64,000 nt of DNA from Burkholderia sp. BCC1644. Its GTDB lineage: Bacteria; Pseudomonadota; Gammaproteobacteria; Burkholderiales; Burkholderiaceae. A model generated the notes under the pieces. That model made no database searches. It was not told where the DNA came from and saw nothing but the letters and a program-made list of their open reading frames with translations. The position numbers and the translations under genes were made by a program. The stretch covers positions 124,001 through 188,000 of the forward strand of contig NZ_CADFEI010000003.1 of the NCBI RefSeq assembly GCF_902833225.1, read 5' to 3'. How positions within the stretch are numbered: the stretch's first letter is position 1; each line of letters opens with the position of its first letter. Of this stretch, positions 35,901 through 44,553 are shown one piece after another.

Positions 35901-38841
35901 GCGCCACGCCGGTATGCGATTCGGCGCAGGCCTTCACGTCGTCGGGCGTGCCCGCGCACAGCACGAGGCCACCGCCGTCGCCGCCCTCCGGGCCGAGATC
36001 GATCAGCCAGTCGGCCGCACGGATCACGTCGAGGTTGTGCTCGATCACGATCAGCGAATGGCCGGCCGCGAGCAGCTTGCCGAACGCCTGCATCAGCTTC
36101 GCGATGTCGTCGAAGTGCAGCCCGGTGGTCGGCTCGTCGAACATGAACAGCTTCGCACGCGCGACGCGCGCCTCTTCCGTCGCAACCCGGCGCCCGTTGG
36201 CCGCCGCCGCGGATTCGGCGAGGAAGCCCGCGAGCTTCAGGCGCTGCGCCTCGCCGCCCGACAGCGTCGGCACCGGCTGGCCGAGCTTCACGTATTCGAG
36301 GCCGACGTCGACGATCGGCTGCAGCACGCGCAGCACCTCGGCGTCGGTCGCGAAGAACGCGGCCGCTTCGCTGACGGTCAGGTCGAGCACGTCGGCGATG
36401 TTCAGCGCGCGGCCGTTGCGCTCGATGCGCACTTCGAGAATCTCGGCGCGGTAGCGGCTGCCGTCGCAGTCCGGGCAGCGCAGGTAGACGTCGCTCAGGA
36501 ACTGCATCTCGATGTGCTCGAAGCCCGAGCCGCCGCAGGTCGGGCAACGGCCGTCGCCCGAGTTGAAGCTGAACGTGCCGGCGCTGTAGCCGCGCTGCAA
36601 CGCGAGCGGCGCCTTCGCGAACAGCTTGCGGATCTCGTCGAACGCGCCGACGTAGCTCGCCGGGTTCGAACGCGTGGTCTTGCCGATCGGCGACTGGTCG
36701 ACGAACACGACGTCGCCGACCTGGTCGGCGCCCGTGAGGCTGCGGTACGCGCCCGGCGACTCGGTCGCCTTGCCGTGATGCCGCGCCATCGCCGGATACA
36801 GCACGTCCTGCAGCAGCGTCGATTTACCGGAACCCGACACGCCCGTCACGCAGACGAGCCGCTGCAGCGGAATCTCGACCGTCACGTCGCGCAGGTTGTG
36901 TTCGCTCGCGCCTTCGAGCACGATGCGCGGCGTATTCGCGTCGACGACGCGGCGTGCCCAGTTCGACGCATGCGCGACCTGCTTGCGGCCGCCGAGATAC
37001 TCGCCCGTCAGCGTGTGCGCCGAACGGATGTCGGACGGCGTGCCGTCGTAGACGATCGTGCCGCCGCGCTCGCCCGGGCCGGGCCCCATGTCGATCAGAC
37101 GATCGGCCGCGAGCATCACCGACGGATCGTGCTCGACCACGACCAGCGTATTGCCCGCATCGCGCAGCCGCTGCATCGCCTCGACGATCCGCGTCAGGTC
37201 GCGCGGATGCAGCCCGATGCTCGGTTCATCGAGGACGAACAGGGTTTTGGTCAGCGACGTGCCGAGCGCCGTCGTCAGGTTGATCCGCTGCACCTCGCCG
37301 CCCGACAGCGTGCGGCTTTGCCGGTCGAGCGTCAGGTAGCCGAGCCCCACGTCGCACAGGTATTTCAGGCGCGTGCGCACTTCGGCGAGCAGCAGTTTCA
37401 GCGCATCGTCGAGCAGCGCGCTCGGCAGGCTGATGCCGTCGAAGAAGCGACGGATGCGTTCGATCGGCAGCAGCATCAGGTCGTGCACGGTCAGGCCCGG
37501 CAGCGCCTCGAGCTGCGCGCGGCTCCAGTCGACGCCGCGCGGCAAAAAACGATCGGCCGGCGCGAGCACGCCGTCGGCGTTCTCTTTCGAGCCGAGCCGC
37601 CATTGCAGCGATTCCGTCTTCAGGCGCGCGCCGCCGCACACGTCGCACGGCGTGTAGCTGCGGTACTTCGACAGCAGCACGCGGATGTGCATCTTGTACG
37701 CTTTCGATTCGAGGTAGCCGAAGAAGCGCTTCACGCCGTACCACTGGCTCTGCCACTTGCCGTTCCAGTCCGGCGAACCGTTGACGACCCAGTCGCGTTC
37801 GGTATCGGTCAGCTCGGACCACGCCACGTCGCGCCGGATGCCGGCCTTCGCCGCGTAGCGCATCAGGTCGTCCTGGCACTCTTTCCACGCGGGCGTCTGC
37901 ATCGGCTTGATCGCGCCGCCGCGCAGCGTCTTGCGCGCGTCCGGAATCACGAGGCCGAGATCGACGCCGATCACGCGGCCGAAGCCGCGGCAGGTTTCGC
38001 ACGCGCCGTACGCCGAATTGAACGAGAACAGCGCCGCTTGCGGCTCCGCGTAGCGCAGGTCGCTGTCGGGATCGTGAAGCCCGGTGGAGAAGCGCCACAC
38101 CTGCGGCTCGGCAATCGCGTTTTCTGCTTCCGGTGCCAGCACGTACACGTTCACGCGCCCGCCGCCGCGCTTCAGCGACGCCTCGATCGCCTCGACCACG
38201 CGCACCTTGTCGGCCTGCTGCACGCGGAAGCGGTCGGCCACCACGTCGAGCACCTTGCGCGGCCCGGTGGGCGACGCGACTTCGCGCTGCGCCTGCACGC
38301 GCGTGTAACCGCTCGCGGACAGCCACTGCGCGATTTCCTCGTCGGACACCGCCTCCGGCAGCTCGACCGGGAACGTGACGACGACGCGCGGATCGTCCGC
38401 CAGCGTGCGTGCGACGAGATCCGCGTAGATCGTCTCCGGCGTGTCGTGCCGCACCTGCCGCGCGGTCTGGCGGTCGAACAGCTCGGCCGCGCGCGCGTAC
38501 AGTAGCTTCAGGTGATCGTTCAGCTCGGTCATCGTGCCGACGGTCGAACGCGAACTGCGCACCGGGTTGGTCTGGTCGATCGCGATCGCGGGCGGCACGC
38601 CGTCGACGCGCTCGACCTGCGGGCGGTCCATCCGGTCAAGGAACTGGCGTGCGTACGCGCTGAAGGTCTCGACGTAGCGCCGCTGCCCTTCCGCGTACAG
38701 CGTGTCGAACACGAGACTCGACTTGCCCGAGCCCGACGGGCCGGTGACGACCGTCATTTCGCCGGTGCGCAGGTCGAGATCGAGATTCTTGAGGTTGTGC
38801 TGACGTGCTCCGCGAATGCGGATCAGATTGCTGGATGACAA
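32947..38841 (-). CDS. uvrA: Double-length UvrA-type excinuclease ATPase (four ABC cassettes)
   Basis: 1964 residues, twice the usual 940-970. It contains two complete UvrA modules. Walker A motifs lie near residues 34 (GPSGSGKSS), 669 (GVSGSGKST), 1050 and 1602. ABC signatures LSGGEVQRI/LSGGEAQR lie near 514, 862, 1439 and 1828. Zinc fingers are present in both halves: CDVCGGARL, CPTCGG..CPDCDG, CPVCG..CTTC, CPACEG..CDVCHG. UvrA finds bulky DNA lesions for UvrB. Such doubled UvrA2-like proteins occur in Burkholderia, Ralstonia and Xanthomonas and are probably extra copies beside the normal uvrA. A LexA box lies upstream. A role in repair or drug tolerance is likely but not shown. Confidence 0.9.
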   Translation of the reverse strand: MSSSNLIRIRGARQHNLKNLDLDLRTGEMTVVTGPSGSGKSSLVFDTLYAEGQRRYVETFSAYARQFLDRMDRPQVERVDGVPPAIAIDQTNPVRSSRSTVGTMTELNDHLKLLYARAAELFDRQTARQVRHDTPETIYADLVARTLADDPRVVVTFPVELPEAVSDEEIAQWLSASGYTRVQAQREVASPTGPRKVLDVVADRFRVQQADKVRVVEAIEASLKRGGGRVNVYVLAPEAENAIAEPQVWRFSTGLHDPDSDLRYAEPQAALFSFNSAYGACETCRGFGRVIGVDLGLVIPDARKTLRGGAIKPMQTPAWKECQDDLMRYAAKAGIRRDVAWSELTDTERDWVVNGSPDWNGKWQSQWYGVKRFFGYLESKAYKMHIRVLLSKYRSYTPCDVCGGARLKTESLQWRLGSKENADGVLAPADRFLPRGVDWSRAQLEALPGLTVHDLMLLPIERIRRFFDGISLPSALLDDALKLLLAEVRTRLKYLCDVGLGYLTLDRQSRTLSGGEVQRINLTTALGTSLTKTLFVLDEPSIGLHPRDLTRIVEAMQRLRDAGNTLVVVEHDPSVMLAADRLIDMGPGPGERGGTIVYDGTPSDIRSAHTLTGEYLGGRKQVAHASNWARRVVDANTPRIVLEGASEHNLRDVTVEIPLQRLVCVTGVSGSGKSTLLQDVLYPAMARHHGKATESPGAYRSLTGADQVGDVVFVDQSPIGKTTRSNPASYVGAFDEIRKLFAKAPLALQRGYSAGTFSFNSGDGRCPTCGGSGFEHIEMQFLSDVYLRCPDCDGSRYRAEILEVRIERNGRALNIADVLDLTVSEAAAFFATDAEVLRVLQPIVDVGLEYVKLGQPVPTLSGGEAQRLKLAGFLAESAAAANGRRVATEEARVARAKLFMFDEPTTGLHFDDIAKLMQAFGKLLAAGHSLIVIEHNLDVIRAADWLIDLGPEGGDGGGLVLCAGTPDDVKACAESHTGVALLQYDRAMDAEAALADEGKPLQAVLNAARERRAIEGEDVVRIVNAREHNLKALDVDIPHGKFNVITGVSGSGKSTLAFDILFHEGQRRYLESLNAYARSIVQPAGRPEVDAVYGIPPTVAIEQRLSRGGRKSTVATTSEVWHFLRLLYVKLGLQHCVHDGTPVTSQSVESIAAQLLRDHRGEHVGLLAPLVVNRKGVYTDLAKWAKARGSTHLRVDGEFVPVDPWPKLDRFREHTIELPVADLVVSPDNEAELRRRLDETLELGKGVMHLLAPLDGLHDAMQGDRSTARVGTIKVLSVKRACPVCGTSYPELDPRMFSYNSKHGWCTTCVGTGVTLTREQRAAYDDTVLAGDDRGREQTLPSDEQEPEGVGNEPCPDCNGTRLNPSARAVTFDAHPIVEVAQWTVSDTRRWIDGLELTGRDAQIARDIVSEIGSRLAFLEEVGLGYLSLDRAAPSLSGGEAQRIRLAAQLGSNLQGVCYVLDEPTIGLHPRDNQILLDALRKLGDKGNTLVVVEHDEDTIRRADHIIDVGPGAGKRGGTLVAQGAVADLAAQADSVTGRLLAQPMTHPLQPRRSVSLPGKKGGAAVPEAWLTVHGARLHNLRDVTVGIPLARLVAVTGVSGSGKSTLARDVLMTNLLDAVGRSVLSSPATRRARKAAQQDAPATNRRSSVLARSAPRPSLNVTHAWQGCESLSGWEQIDRVLEVDQTPIGKTPRSCPATYIGVWDTIRKLFADTLEARARGYTASRFSFNTGDGRCPACEGQGVRTIGMSFLPDVKVPCDVCHGQRFNPETLAVTWRGRNIGDVLTMEIDEAVEFFAPISNIAHPLQLMKDVGLGYLTLGQPSPTLSGGEAQRIKLVTELTKVRDDITRRGQKAPHTLYVLDEPTVGLHMADVAKLIRVLHRLVDAGHSVVVIEHDLDVIAEADWIIDLGPEGGVGGGTIVAAAPPEALVKVSASHTGQALKPVLARTASEDVEAEQQGAARVG

Positions 38842-38962
38842 TTTGCCTGCCCGTCTGAATGAGTTAGCCGGATTTCACGGTGCCGGAACGCTGCGGCGGA
38901 TACCCGCAGGCGCGGCGCACGTGCCGCAAGGGTTGCACCTGTGCGGCTCGAGTTCGACGGGT

Positions 38963-38991
38963 ACTATACTGTATATTCATACAGTTTTCCA
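38963..38991 (-). promoter_or_regulatory. SOS promoter with LexA box for the double UvrA
   Basis: CTGTATATTCATACAG at 38969-38984 is an excellent LexA box (CTGT-N8-ACAG) within flanks TA..TT. On the minus strand, TGGAAA (38986-38991) and TATAGT (38963-38968) are 17 bases apart, with the LexA box filling the spacer. It is 122-127 bases upstream of the uvrA start, so LexA repression with SOS induction is expected. Confidence 0.8.
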
Positions 38992-38992
38992 T

Positions 38993-39026
38993 GACGACCC
39001 TGCGGACGTCATGGGCAGGCGGCCGG
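38993..39026. repeat. 34-base direct repeat, left copy
   Basis: This 34-base sequence (GACGACCCTGCGG through GGCGGCCGG) recurs exactly and in the same orientation at 44549-44582. The two copies flank the LVIVD operon. The left copy abuts the uvrA promoter. Confidence 0.9.
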
Positions 39027-39559
39027 GTGTCGGGATTCACGTCCCGCAGAATTCGGCTCGGTACGGGGCTGGGCCTGCCATGGGTAGCGATGCGGACGTC
39101 AGGTCAGTCGTCGCCCTTTTTCACTGCGTGACAGTCCATCCAGACCCACCGTGACGTTCCGGTCGACCACGCCCCCTTTTCCCGCGTGTGTTCCACGCGT
39201 CGATTCCACACCCCGACTCGATCCGGACGTGCCGTCAGGGAGCCGCGTCGGCACCCGGGTAACTTCGGACGCAATTTTCCGAAAGCGCCGCAATTAGCCG
39301 ATATCGATGAAGTGTGCAGGTCACTAGCATTTCATCAAACCGAAGGCACGCAGGCTGACGGGTGGCGCGACGACACGGAATGCGGCGAAAACCGATGGGA
39401 TGCCATACAGGGTCCCGGTCGGCAATGCTCGACCCGCCGACGTCATTACCGTCCGTGACCGCGATGAACGACAGCAGAAGGAAGGCCGGGGCATTCGAGC
39501 AGTTTCACGTCATTTCTCTGCGCAAACCATAAAGGAGCTACGACTCCTGGGAGACATTC
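39027..39559. other. Intergenic upstream of the LVIVD operon
   Basis: 533 bases with no convincing gene. The first 14 (39027-39040) match, in reverse complement, 48455-48468 just beyond the cox subunit IV gene. The right end carries the ribosome site and presumably the promoter of the LVIVD operon. Confidence 0.5.
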
Positions 39560-41041
39560 ATGCGACGCTGCAACATCCTATGCGCAGTCCTGTTGTTGGC
39601 TTCATCCATTGTCGCCGGCCTCGCGGCTTGCAGTGGTCATGATGGCGTCGACGCCGCCCATGCAACGATCGCAGCAGACGACTTGCCGGAAACGGGGCTT
39701 CAGGGTCAAGTACCGCTCGCCGACCAGAACAGCGGTCGCTCGGCTGCAGGCTATCGCAAAGGCGTGGCGCTCGTGGGTCAGTCGACGTTGATGGATCGGG
39801 GCGCCAACATGCAACTCGCGTGGTACAGGAACTGTGCCTACGTTGACAACGGCTCGGCGGGAGACCACCCCCTCGAGGGCCTCGCGGTGGTTGATGTCAG
39901 CGATCCAACGAAGCCTTCTCTCGTCAAGATCGTCTCGAGCCCCACGGGGCGAAACAGCTGGGAAGGGCTGGAAGTGGGTTCGGCCACCGGCGTCATGGTG
40001 GCGTTCGCGACCTCACGAACGAATCCCTTATACGTCAGCCTTTTCGGAACGGACAATCCGAACAACGATGCCATCGCCGCGGACGCACTGGACGTCTATG
40101 ACATCTCGCAGGACTGTCGCAATCCGATCCGCGTTGCCACGCTGAATACCCGTGGCCTCTTCCCCGGCGGCATGCACGGCCTGAAAATTGCCCCGGATGG
40201 CAAGACTGCCTACATTTCGACGATCAAGGGATCCTCGGCGCCGGAATCACAAGCCACGCTCGCTGCCGTCGATCTTTCGGTGCCCTCGGCGCCGAAGGTC
40301 ATCGCAACGTGGAACTGGAGCGACGATGCAGAGAACACTGGCGCCGAGGCATGGCATGACGGCGACATCAGCTCGGACGGCAACACGCTCTATTGGGGAA
40401 CCGCTGCATCCTTCGCGAACGAGCCAGTCAAACATACGGGCGTCCGCGCGTTTGACGTCACGTCGATTCAAAACCGTTCCGCCAATGCGTCCTTCAGGTT
40501 GCTCGGGAAAGTTGACTGGACCGACTGCGGGGACGCACAGGGACACACGGTTCAGTTTGCGACCGTCAATTCCGTGCCGTATCTGTTCGCGGGTGCCGAG
40601 TGTCCGGGCGTGCAGTATCACGTCATTCCAGTCACCGATCCCGCGCACATGACGGTAGCAGCAACTTACACGACCGAGGCCAGCGACCCGAAAAACGCAG
40701 CCGCCGTGGCAAACGACAACGTCCTGTACTGGGGCCACTACACCGGCGTGGACAATGTGTCGAATGCCACCACGCTGTTTGTCACCTGGTACGGCTCCGG
40801 CTTACGCCTGCTCGACATCCGGGACCCGCTCCATATCAGGGAGTTCGCGTACTACAACCCTCCCGCGCATCCCAACAACGTCTTCTGCGGCTTCATGTGC
40901 GCAACCAAGAACGAATTCCTGATGAGCGACGTTCACTACGACACGCGTTCGGGAAATATCTGGTTCGCGGGTGTGAATGGCGGCTTCTACGTCGCGCATG
41001 TCACGACGTCTGCCGGCCCGAACGGACTGAGCGTACATTGA
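39560..41041 (+). CDS. LVIVD-repeat-type lipoprotein 1
   Basis: 493 residues. The signal ends in a lipobox (SSIVAGLAAC), so it is lipid-anchored. The mature protein shows repeats of the beta-propeller LVIVD type: LEGLAVVDVSDPTKPSLVKIV, DALDVYDISQDCRNPIRVATL, LAAVDLSVPSAPKVIATW, VRAFDVTSI, VIPVTDPAHMTVAATY and GLRLLDIRDPLHIREFAYYNPP. Each is a strand pair of a V-x-D-x-S/T-DP-x-x-P motif. Several Cys pairs (CGDAQG, CFCGFMC) could form disulphides. Such propellers bind ligands or partner proteins; no enzyme activity is known. First of a three-gene operon; GGGAGA precedes the ATG. Confidence 0.8.
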   Translation: MRRCNILCAVLLLASSIVAGLAACSGHDGVDAAHATIAADDLPETGLQGQVPLADQNSGRSAAGYRKGVALVGQSTLMDRGANMQLAWYRNCAYVDNGSAGDHPLEGLAVVDVSDPTKPSLVKIVSSPTGRNSWEGLEVGSATGVMVAFATSRTNPLYVSLFGTDNPNNDAIAADALDVYDISQDCRNPIRVATLNTRGLFPGGMHGLKIAPDGKTAYISTIKGSSAPESQATLAAVDLSVPSAPKVIATWNWSDDAENTGAEAWHDGDISSDGNTLYWGTAASFANEPVKHTGVRAFDVTSIQNRSANASFRLLGKVDWTDCGDAQGHTVQFATVNSVPYLFAGAECPGVQYHVIPVTDPAHMTVAATYTTEASDPKNAAAVANDNVLYWGHYTGVDNVSNATTLFVTWYGSGLRLLDIRDPLHIREFAYYNPPAHPNNVFCGFMCATKNEFLMSDVHYDTRSGNIWFAGVNGGFYVAHVTTSAGPNGLSVH

Positions 41042-41054
41042 ACGGACCGTCGCG

Positions 41055-42554
41055 ATGCAACACCGGAAACCGCAACGGAGCCTGTCGCCTGGAGGCGCGA
41101 CGGGTTTCGCCACCCTCGCCTGCCTGGTCCCGTCGGACGTCGACGCTCACGCATTTGGCGCAACCTACACGCTCCCCTTGCCGCTCTGGTTGTATCTATA
41201 CGGTTGTATCGCCGCGCTGGCTGCGTCGTTCTTGGTCGCAATTGTCGTGGGACGGGATGGGCACCGGCCTGGCGTGCAATCTCACCTCCAGCGGGCCGAT
41301 CTCGTGCTCGGTCATCGCGGCATCGGCGCCTCCCGCCCTCGCTGGCATCGCGCCGGCTGGGCGGCGGCCCTGGTTTTCAGCACGGTGTGCGGGTTGGGTG
41401 GCTCACAAGTCGCCAGCGCGAATGCAAGCATGACGTTGTTCTGGGTATTGTTCCTTCTCGGCTTTCAGTACGCTTGCGCATGCTTCGGGAATCTCTATCG
41501 CAACATCAATCCGTGGCAGACGACTGCGCAAGTCATGGGGATTGCGGAGAGCGGTAGCAAACCTGTGCAACATGGCGATTCACGCGGCTACTACGTCGCG
41601 TTCGCCTTCATGTACGCATTGATCTGCCTTGAGCTGTTCGGGACAGGAAATCCCCGCGAACTCGGGATTGCGTTGCTCGCATACACGACGATCAACATCC
41701 TTGGTGCGTTCGCACTCGGCACACGCGTCTGGTTCGGGAACTTCGAGGCGTTTGCGGTGGTATTCGACATCGTCGGCTCGCTCTCCCTGCTGCGCCCTGC
41801 CAGAAGACATCTGAAGATCGTCGATCCCGTCATGGTGCCGTGTGCCGACGGCGGCGCATTGTGCGCGCCCCCTGCCGGGCTCGTGTTGTGCATCCTCTTC
41901 CTGCTGTCCTCAACCGCCTTTGACGGCCTTCGCGACACGCGCGTCTTTGTCGATCTTTACTGGGTTCGCCTTTATCGATGGCTGACGCCCCTGGTGGGTT
42001 CGGATATCACCCAATCTTTTGCGCGCTTGCAGACGGGCTATCACGCGTTTCAGTACATCGTCTTGTTTTTTTCTCCGCTGCCGTTTGCATTTGTCCTCTG
42101 GCTGGCGTGCCGGTGCGGCAAAGCGCTGATGCGGACGCGCATTTCCTCCGTCCTGCTCGCGCACGCCTTTGCCCCAGCGATCATTCCCGTGGCCGTCGGA
42201 TACAACGTCGCGCACTACTTCATGCTTGTCGCGATGCAAGGGCCGGATATCGTAAGACTCCTGTCCGATCCGTTCGGACAAGGCTGGGATCTGTTCGGCA
42301 CCGCATATCGTCACCCTGTCACGTTGATCCTTCCGGCAGATCTCGTCTGGCATATCCAGGTTGCCGCGATTCTGGTCGGCCATGTAATCGGCATCCTTTT
42401 CGCCCATCGAATCGCACTCCAGATCTTTGGTACGGGGAAAATGGCCGCCCTCAACCAGTTCCCGACGCTCGTCGTGATGCTGCTTTACACAACGACGGGA
42501 CTGTGGATTCTGTCCGCACCCATCGCAGGCGCCGGCATGGCTGTTGTTCGATAA
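41055..42554 (+). CDS. Polytopic membrane protein of unknown function
   Basis: 499 residues with about ten hydrophobic segments. The first ones read LPLWLYLYGCIAALAASFLVAIVVG and MTLFWVLFLLGFQYACACFG. The last third has PVAVGYNVAHYFMLVAMQG with a conserved-looking His, and HIQVAAILVGHVIGILFAHRIALQIFG. Similar membrane proteins, with HAFGATYxLPLPLWLYLYG at the start, have been labelled 'fenitrothion hydrolase' in some databases. I recall this only in general terms and do not rely on it. The gene starts 13 bases after the first LVIVD gene and ends 37 bases before the second, so the three are cotranscribed. The product probably sits in the inner membrane as partner of the lipoproteins. Confidence 0.7.
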   Translation: MQHRKPQRSLSPGGATGFATLACLVPSDVDAHAFGATYTLPLPLWLYLYGCIAALAASFLVAIVVGRDGHRPGVQSHLQRADLVLGHRGIGASRPRWHRAGWAAALVFSTVCGLGGSQVASANASMTLFWVLFLLGFQYACACFGNLYRNINPWQTTAQVMGIAESGSKPVQHGDSRGYYVAFAFMYALICLELFGTGNPRELGIALLAYTTINILGAFALGTRVWFGNFEAFAVVFDIVGSLSLLRPARRHLKIVDPVMVPCADGGALCAPPAGLVLCILFLLSSTAFDGLRDTRVFVDLYWVRLYRWLTPLVGSDITQSFARLQTGYHAFQYIVLFFSPLPFAFVLWLACRCGKALMRTRISSVLLAHAFAPAIIPVAVGYNVAHYFMLVAMQGPDIVRLLSDPFGQGWDLFGTAYRHPVTLILPADLVWHIQVAAILVGHVIGILFAHRIALQIFGTGKMAALNQFPTLVVMLLYTTTGLWILSAPIAGAGMAVVR

Positions 42555-42591
42555 GAAGCGGCAGGTTTCCATCGATACGGAGGAAGACAAA

Positions 42592-44226
42592 ATGCAATTA
42601 CGGAACCGGTTGGCGATCGTGATCTCGCTCGGCACGCTCGTGCTCACTGGCTGCGGCGGACACGAGGACGAAACCGCGGGTCAGGCAGCCGACGTTTCCG
42701 TGGCCGACTACGTCGTTCCGCGGGTGTCGAACTGCGTCTCCGGGGACCGGCCCGAGACGGCGCTGCAAGGCCAGGTGCCGGCTGCGCTTCGTCAGTCCGG
42801 GTTCGGTGGATTCAACTGCAACCTGAAGCTCGTCAGCCAGTTGCAGGGCGAAGGCGCATCGTGGTCTTCTGCCACCTACACCGACAGGCAAGGTCAGACC
42901 TGCTTCTATCACGCCACGATGGGCGCGACGCCGATATTCAACAATCCGTCTGCGCCACCGCGTGTGAACCCCGGCGTGCCGGTGATCGATATCACCGACC
43001 CTGCGCGACCGATGCGGGTGAGCGCATTGACGTCCACGTCCATGATCGACCCCTGGGAGTCACTGCGCGTCAACGTCGCCCGCGGGATCCTCGCGGCTGA
43101 TAACGGACTGGGCGGCGCCGGCGGGCCCGAGATCGACCTGTACGACATTTCCACCGACTGCACCCGGCCCCAACTGCTTGCGAGCGTGCCCGTCGGTACG
43201 GGGACGGACGGCGGCATCGTCCCGTCGGTCAAAGCACTGGGCCACGAAGGGGCATTCTCGCCGGATGGTTTTACCTACTACATCGGGGCAAGCGCCGCAA
43301 AGACCTACTATGCGGTGGATTTGACCGTGCCGACGCAACCGAAGCTGATTGCTTCGATCAGCATGTCCGACCTGGAATTTGGATCACTGCCCCACGGCCT
43401 GTCGGTGAGTCAGGACGGAACACGGGCGTACTTTGTCGCGGCCGGAAACGGTGGCCCCGCATACCGCCAGGGCCCGGCGCCGTTGAACGACGCGAACGCC
43501 AACGGGGATAACGGGTTCTTCGTCATCGATACCAGCGAAGTCCAGCGTCGCCGGCCGAATGCGCAAATGCACCGCATCGCGACGGTACCGGTGCGAGACG
43601 GCAGTGCGGCACAGCACACGATCTCATTCTTGGTCGGAAGCAAACCCTATCTGATCGAAGTGGACGAAGGAGGATCGGGCGGATTTCAGGACCCTGCGGC
43701 AACGGACGTGCAAGCCGCCTGCAATGCGGGCATGACGCCGTTTCCGCTGGGACATATCTACGACATGTCGAACGAAGCTTCGCCCAGACTGGTCTCCGAA
43801 CTGCGTCTCGAAACACACGCGGTCCAGAATTGCAGCAAGGTCATTCCCGACGTCAAGGGATTGACTACGTTCACCTACGGCAGCCACTACTGCAGCGTGG
43901 ATAACCGGCAGAACGCCACTGCGCTGGCTTGCAGCTACTTCAACTCGGGCGTGCGCGTGTTCGATATTCGCGATCCGTCCAGACCCAGGGAGATTGCCTA
44001 CTACAACCCGCCTTCCGCCAAGGCTCCCGGCGCCGGGTCCGGGCACCTCATGCTCGGCCAGTATCGGGAGGGCGGCCCCGACTGGTGTTCCTCGCGCCTC
44101 GATTTCGATTTCGACCGGCATTTGCTGACGACGGCGTGCCAGGACAATGGTCTGCTCGTCCTGTCGTTCGAAAACGGCTCGTGGCCCTTCCCGGAAAGCA
44201 CGAGGGCAACTGAGATCGGCAACTGA
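42592..44226 (+). CDS. LVIVD-repeat-type lipoprotein 2
   Basis: 544 residues. The signal MQLRNRLAIVISLGTLVLTGC has the lipobox LTGC at residue 21, and GGAGGAAGACAAA precedes the ATG. The mature part is a diverged paralogue of the first lipoprotein. It shares the N-terminal ETALQGQVPAA block, PVIDITDPARPMRVSALTS, EIDLYDISTDCTRPQLLASV, YAVDLTVPTQPKLIASI and VRVFDIRDPSRPREIAYYNPPSA near the end. Many Cys residues suggest disulphides. An extra segment (DANANGDNGFFVID) resembles a Ca-binding loop. It closes the operon; what it binds is not known. Confidence 0.8.
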   Translation: MQLRNRLAIVISLGTLVLTGCGGHEDETAGQAADVSVADYVVPRVSNCVSGDRPETALQGQVPAALRQSGFGGFNCNLKLVSQLQGEGASWSSATYTDRQGQTCFYHATMGATPIFNNPSAPPRVNPGVPVIDITDPARPMRVSALTSTSMIDPWESLRVNVARGILAADNGLGGAGGPEIDLYDISTDCTRPQLLASVPVGTGTDGGIVPSVKALGHEGAFSPDGFTYYIGASAAKTYYAVDLTVPTQPKLIASISMSDLEFGSLPHGLSVSQDGTRAYFVAAGNGGPAYRQGPAPLNDANANGDNGFFVIDTSEVQRRRPNAQMHRIATVPVRDGSAAQHTISFLVGSKPYLIEVDEGGSGGFQDPAATDVQAACNAGMTPFPLGHIYDMSNEASPRLVSELRLETHAVQNCSKVIPDVKGLTTFTYGSHYCSVDNRQNATALACSYFNSGVRVFDIRDPSRPREIAYYNPPSAKAPGAGSGHLMLGQYREGGPDWCSSRLDFDFDRHLLTTACQDNGLLVLSFENGSWPFPESTRATEIGN

Positions 44227-44371
44227 CGCACCCGCATCACGCTCTCCTCGTGTCGTGGCACACGGGGAGTACAACTGAAAGAGTCGCGATGTGCCGTATG
44301 ACGCACCGAATTCCGGGGCGTCACACGGCCCGCACTGCGGTACATCATCCGTGAGTCGGCCGCCAGGGGAA

Positions 44372-44553
44372 TCAGCGAAAGAAGAGTTCCCGCATGCCGA
44401 ACGTGTGATGCGCTTCGGCCGCCATCAGCACCATCAGCACCAGCAGGCACGGCGGCGGTACCCGGATCGCATACACCGGCGCCAGCCGCTCCCACATCAT
44501 GTGCATGAAGATCGACACGATCGGCCCGGCCTTGGCGATCATCAACACGACGA
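44372..44553 (-). pseudogene. 3' fragment of a cytochrome c oxidase subunit IV gene
   Basis: Reads VLMIAKAGPIVSIFMHMMWERLAPVYAIRVPPPCLLVLMVLMAAEAHHTFGMRELFFR in pieces, nearly identical to the end of the intact subunit IV gene at 48487-48828. The nucleotide match runs from 44372 to 44553 with a constant offset of 4115 bases and only scattered changes. The 5' half is missing. At its broken end it runs straight into the 34-base repeat, sharing the bases GACGA with it. Confidence 0.85.

Noticed and set aside
34105..38505. Very long open frame on the plus strand opposite uvrA
   Set aside because: It is the antisense shadow of a GC-rich gene. Its translation is Arg/Ala/Leu-rich without domains, and the minus-strand UvrA motifs are unmistakable.
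38991..39131. Short plus-strand frame starting right after the LexA box (MTTLRTSWAGG...)
   Set aside because: No ribosome site, no domain, and it is built on the 34-base repeat. The promoter signals point to the minus strand.
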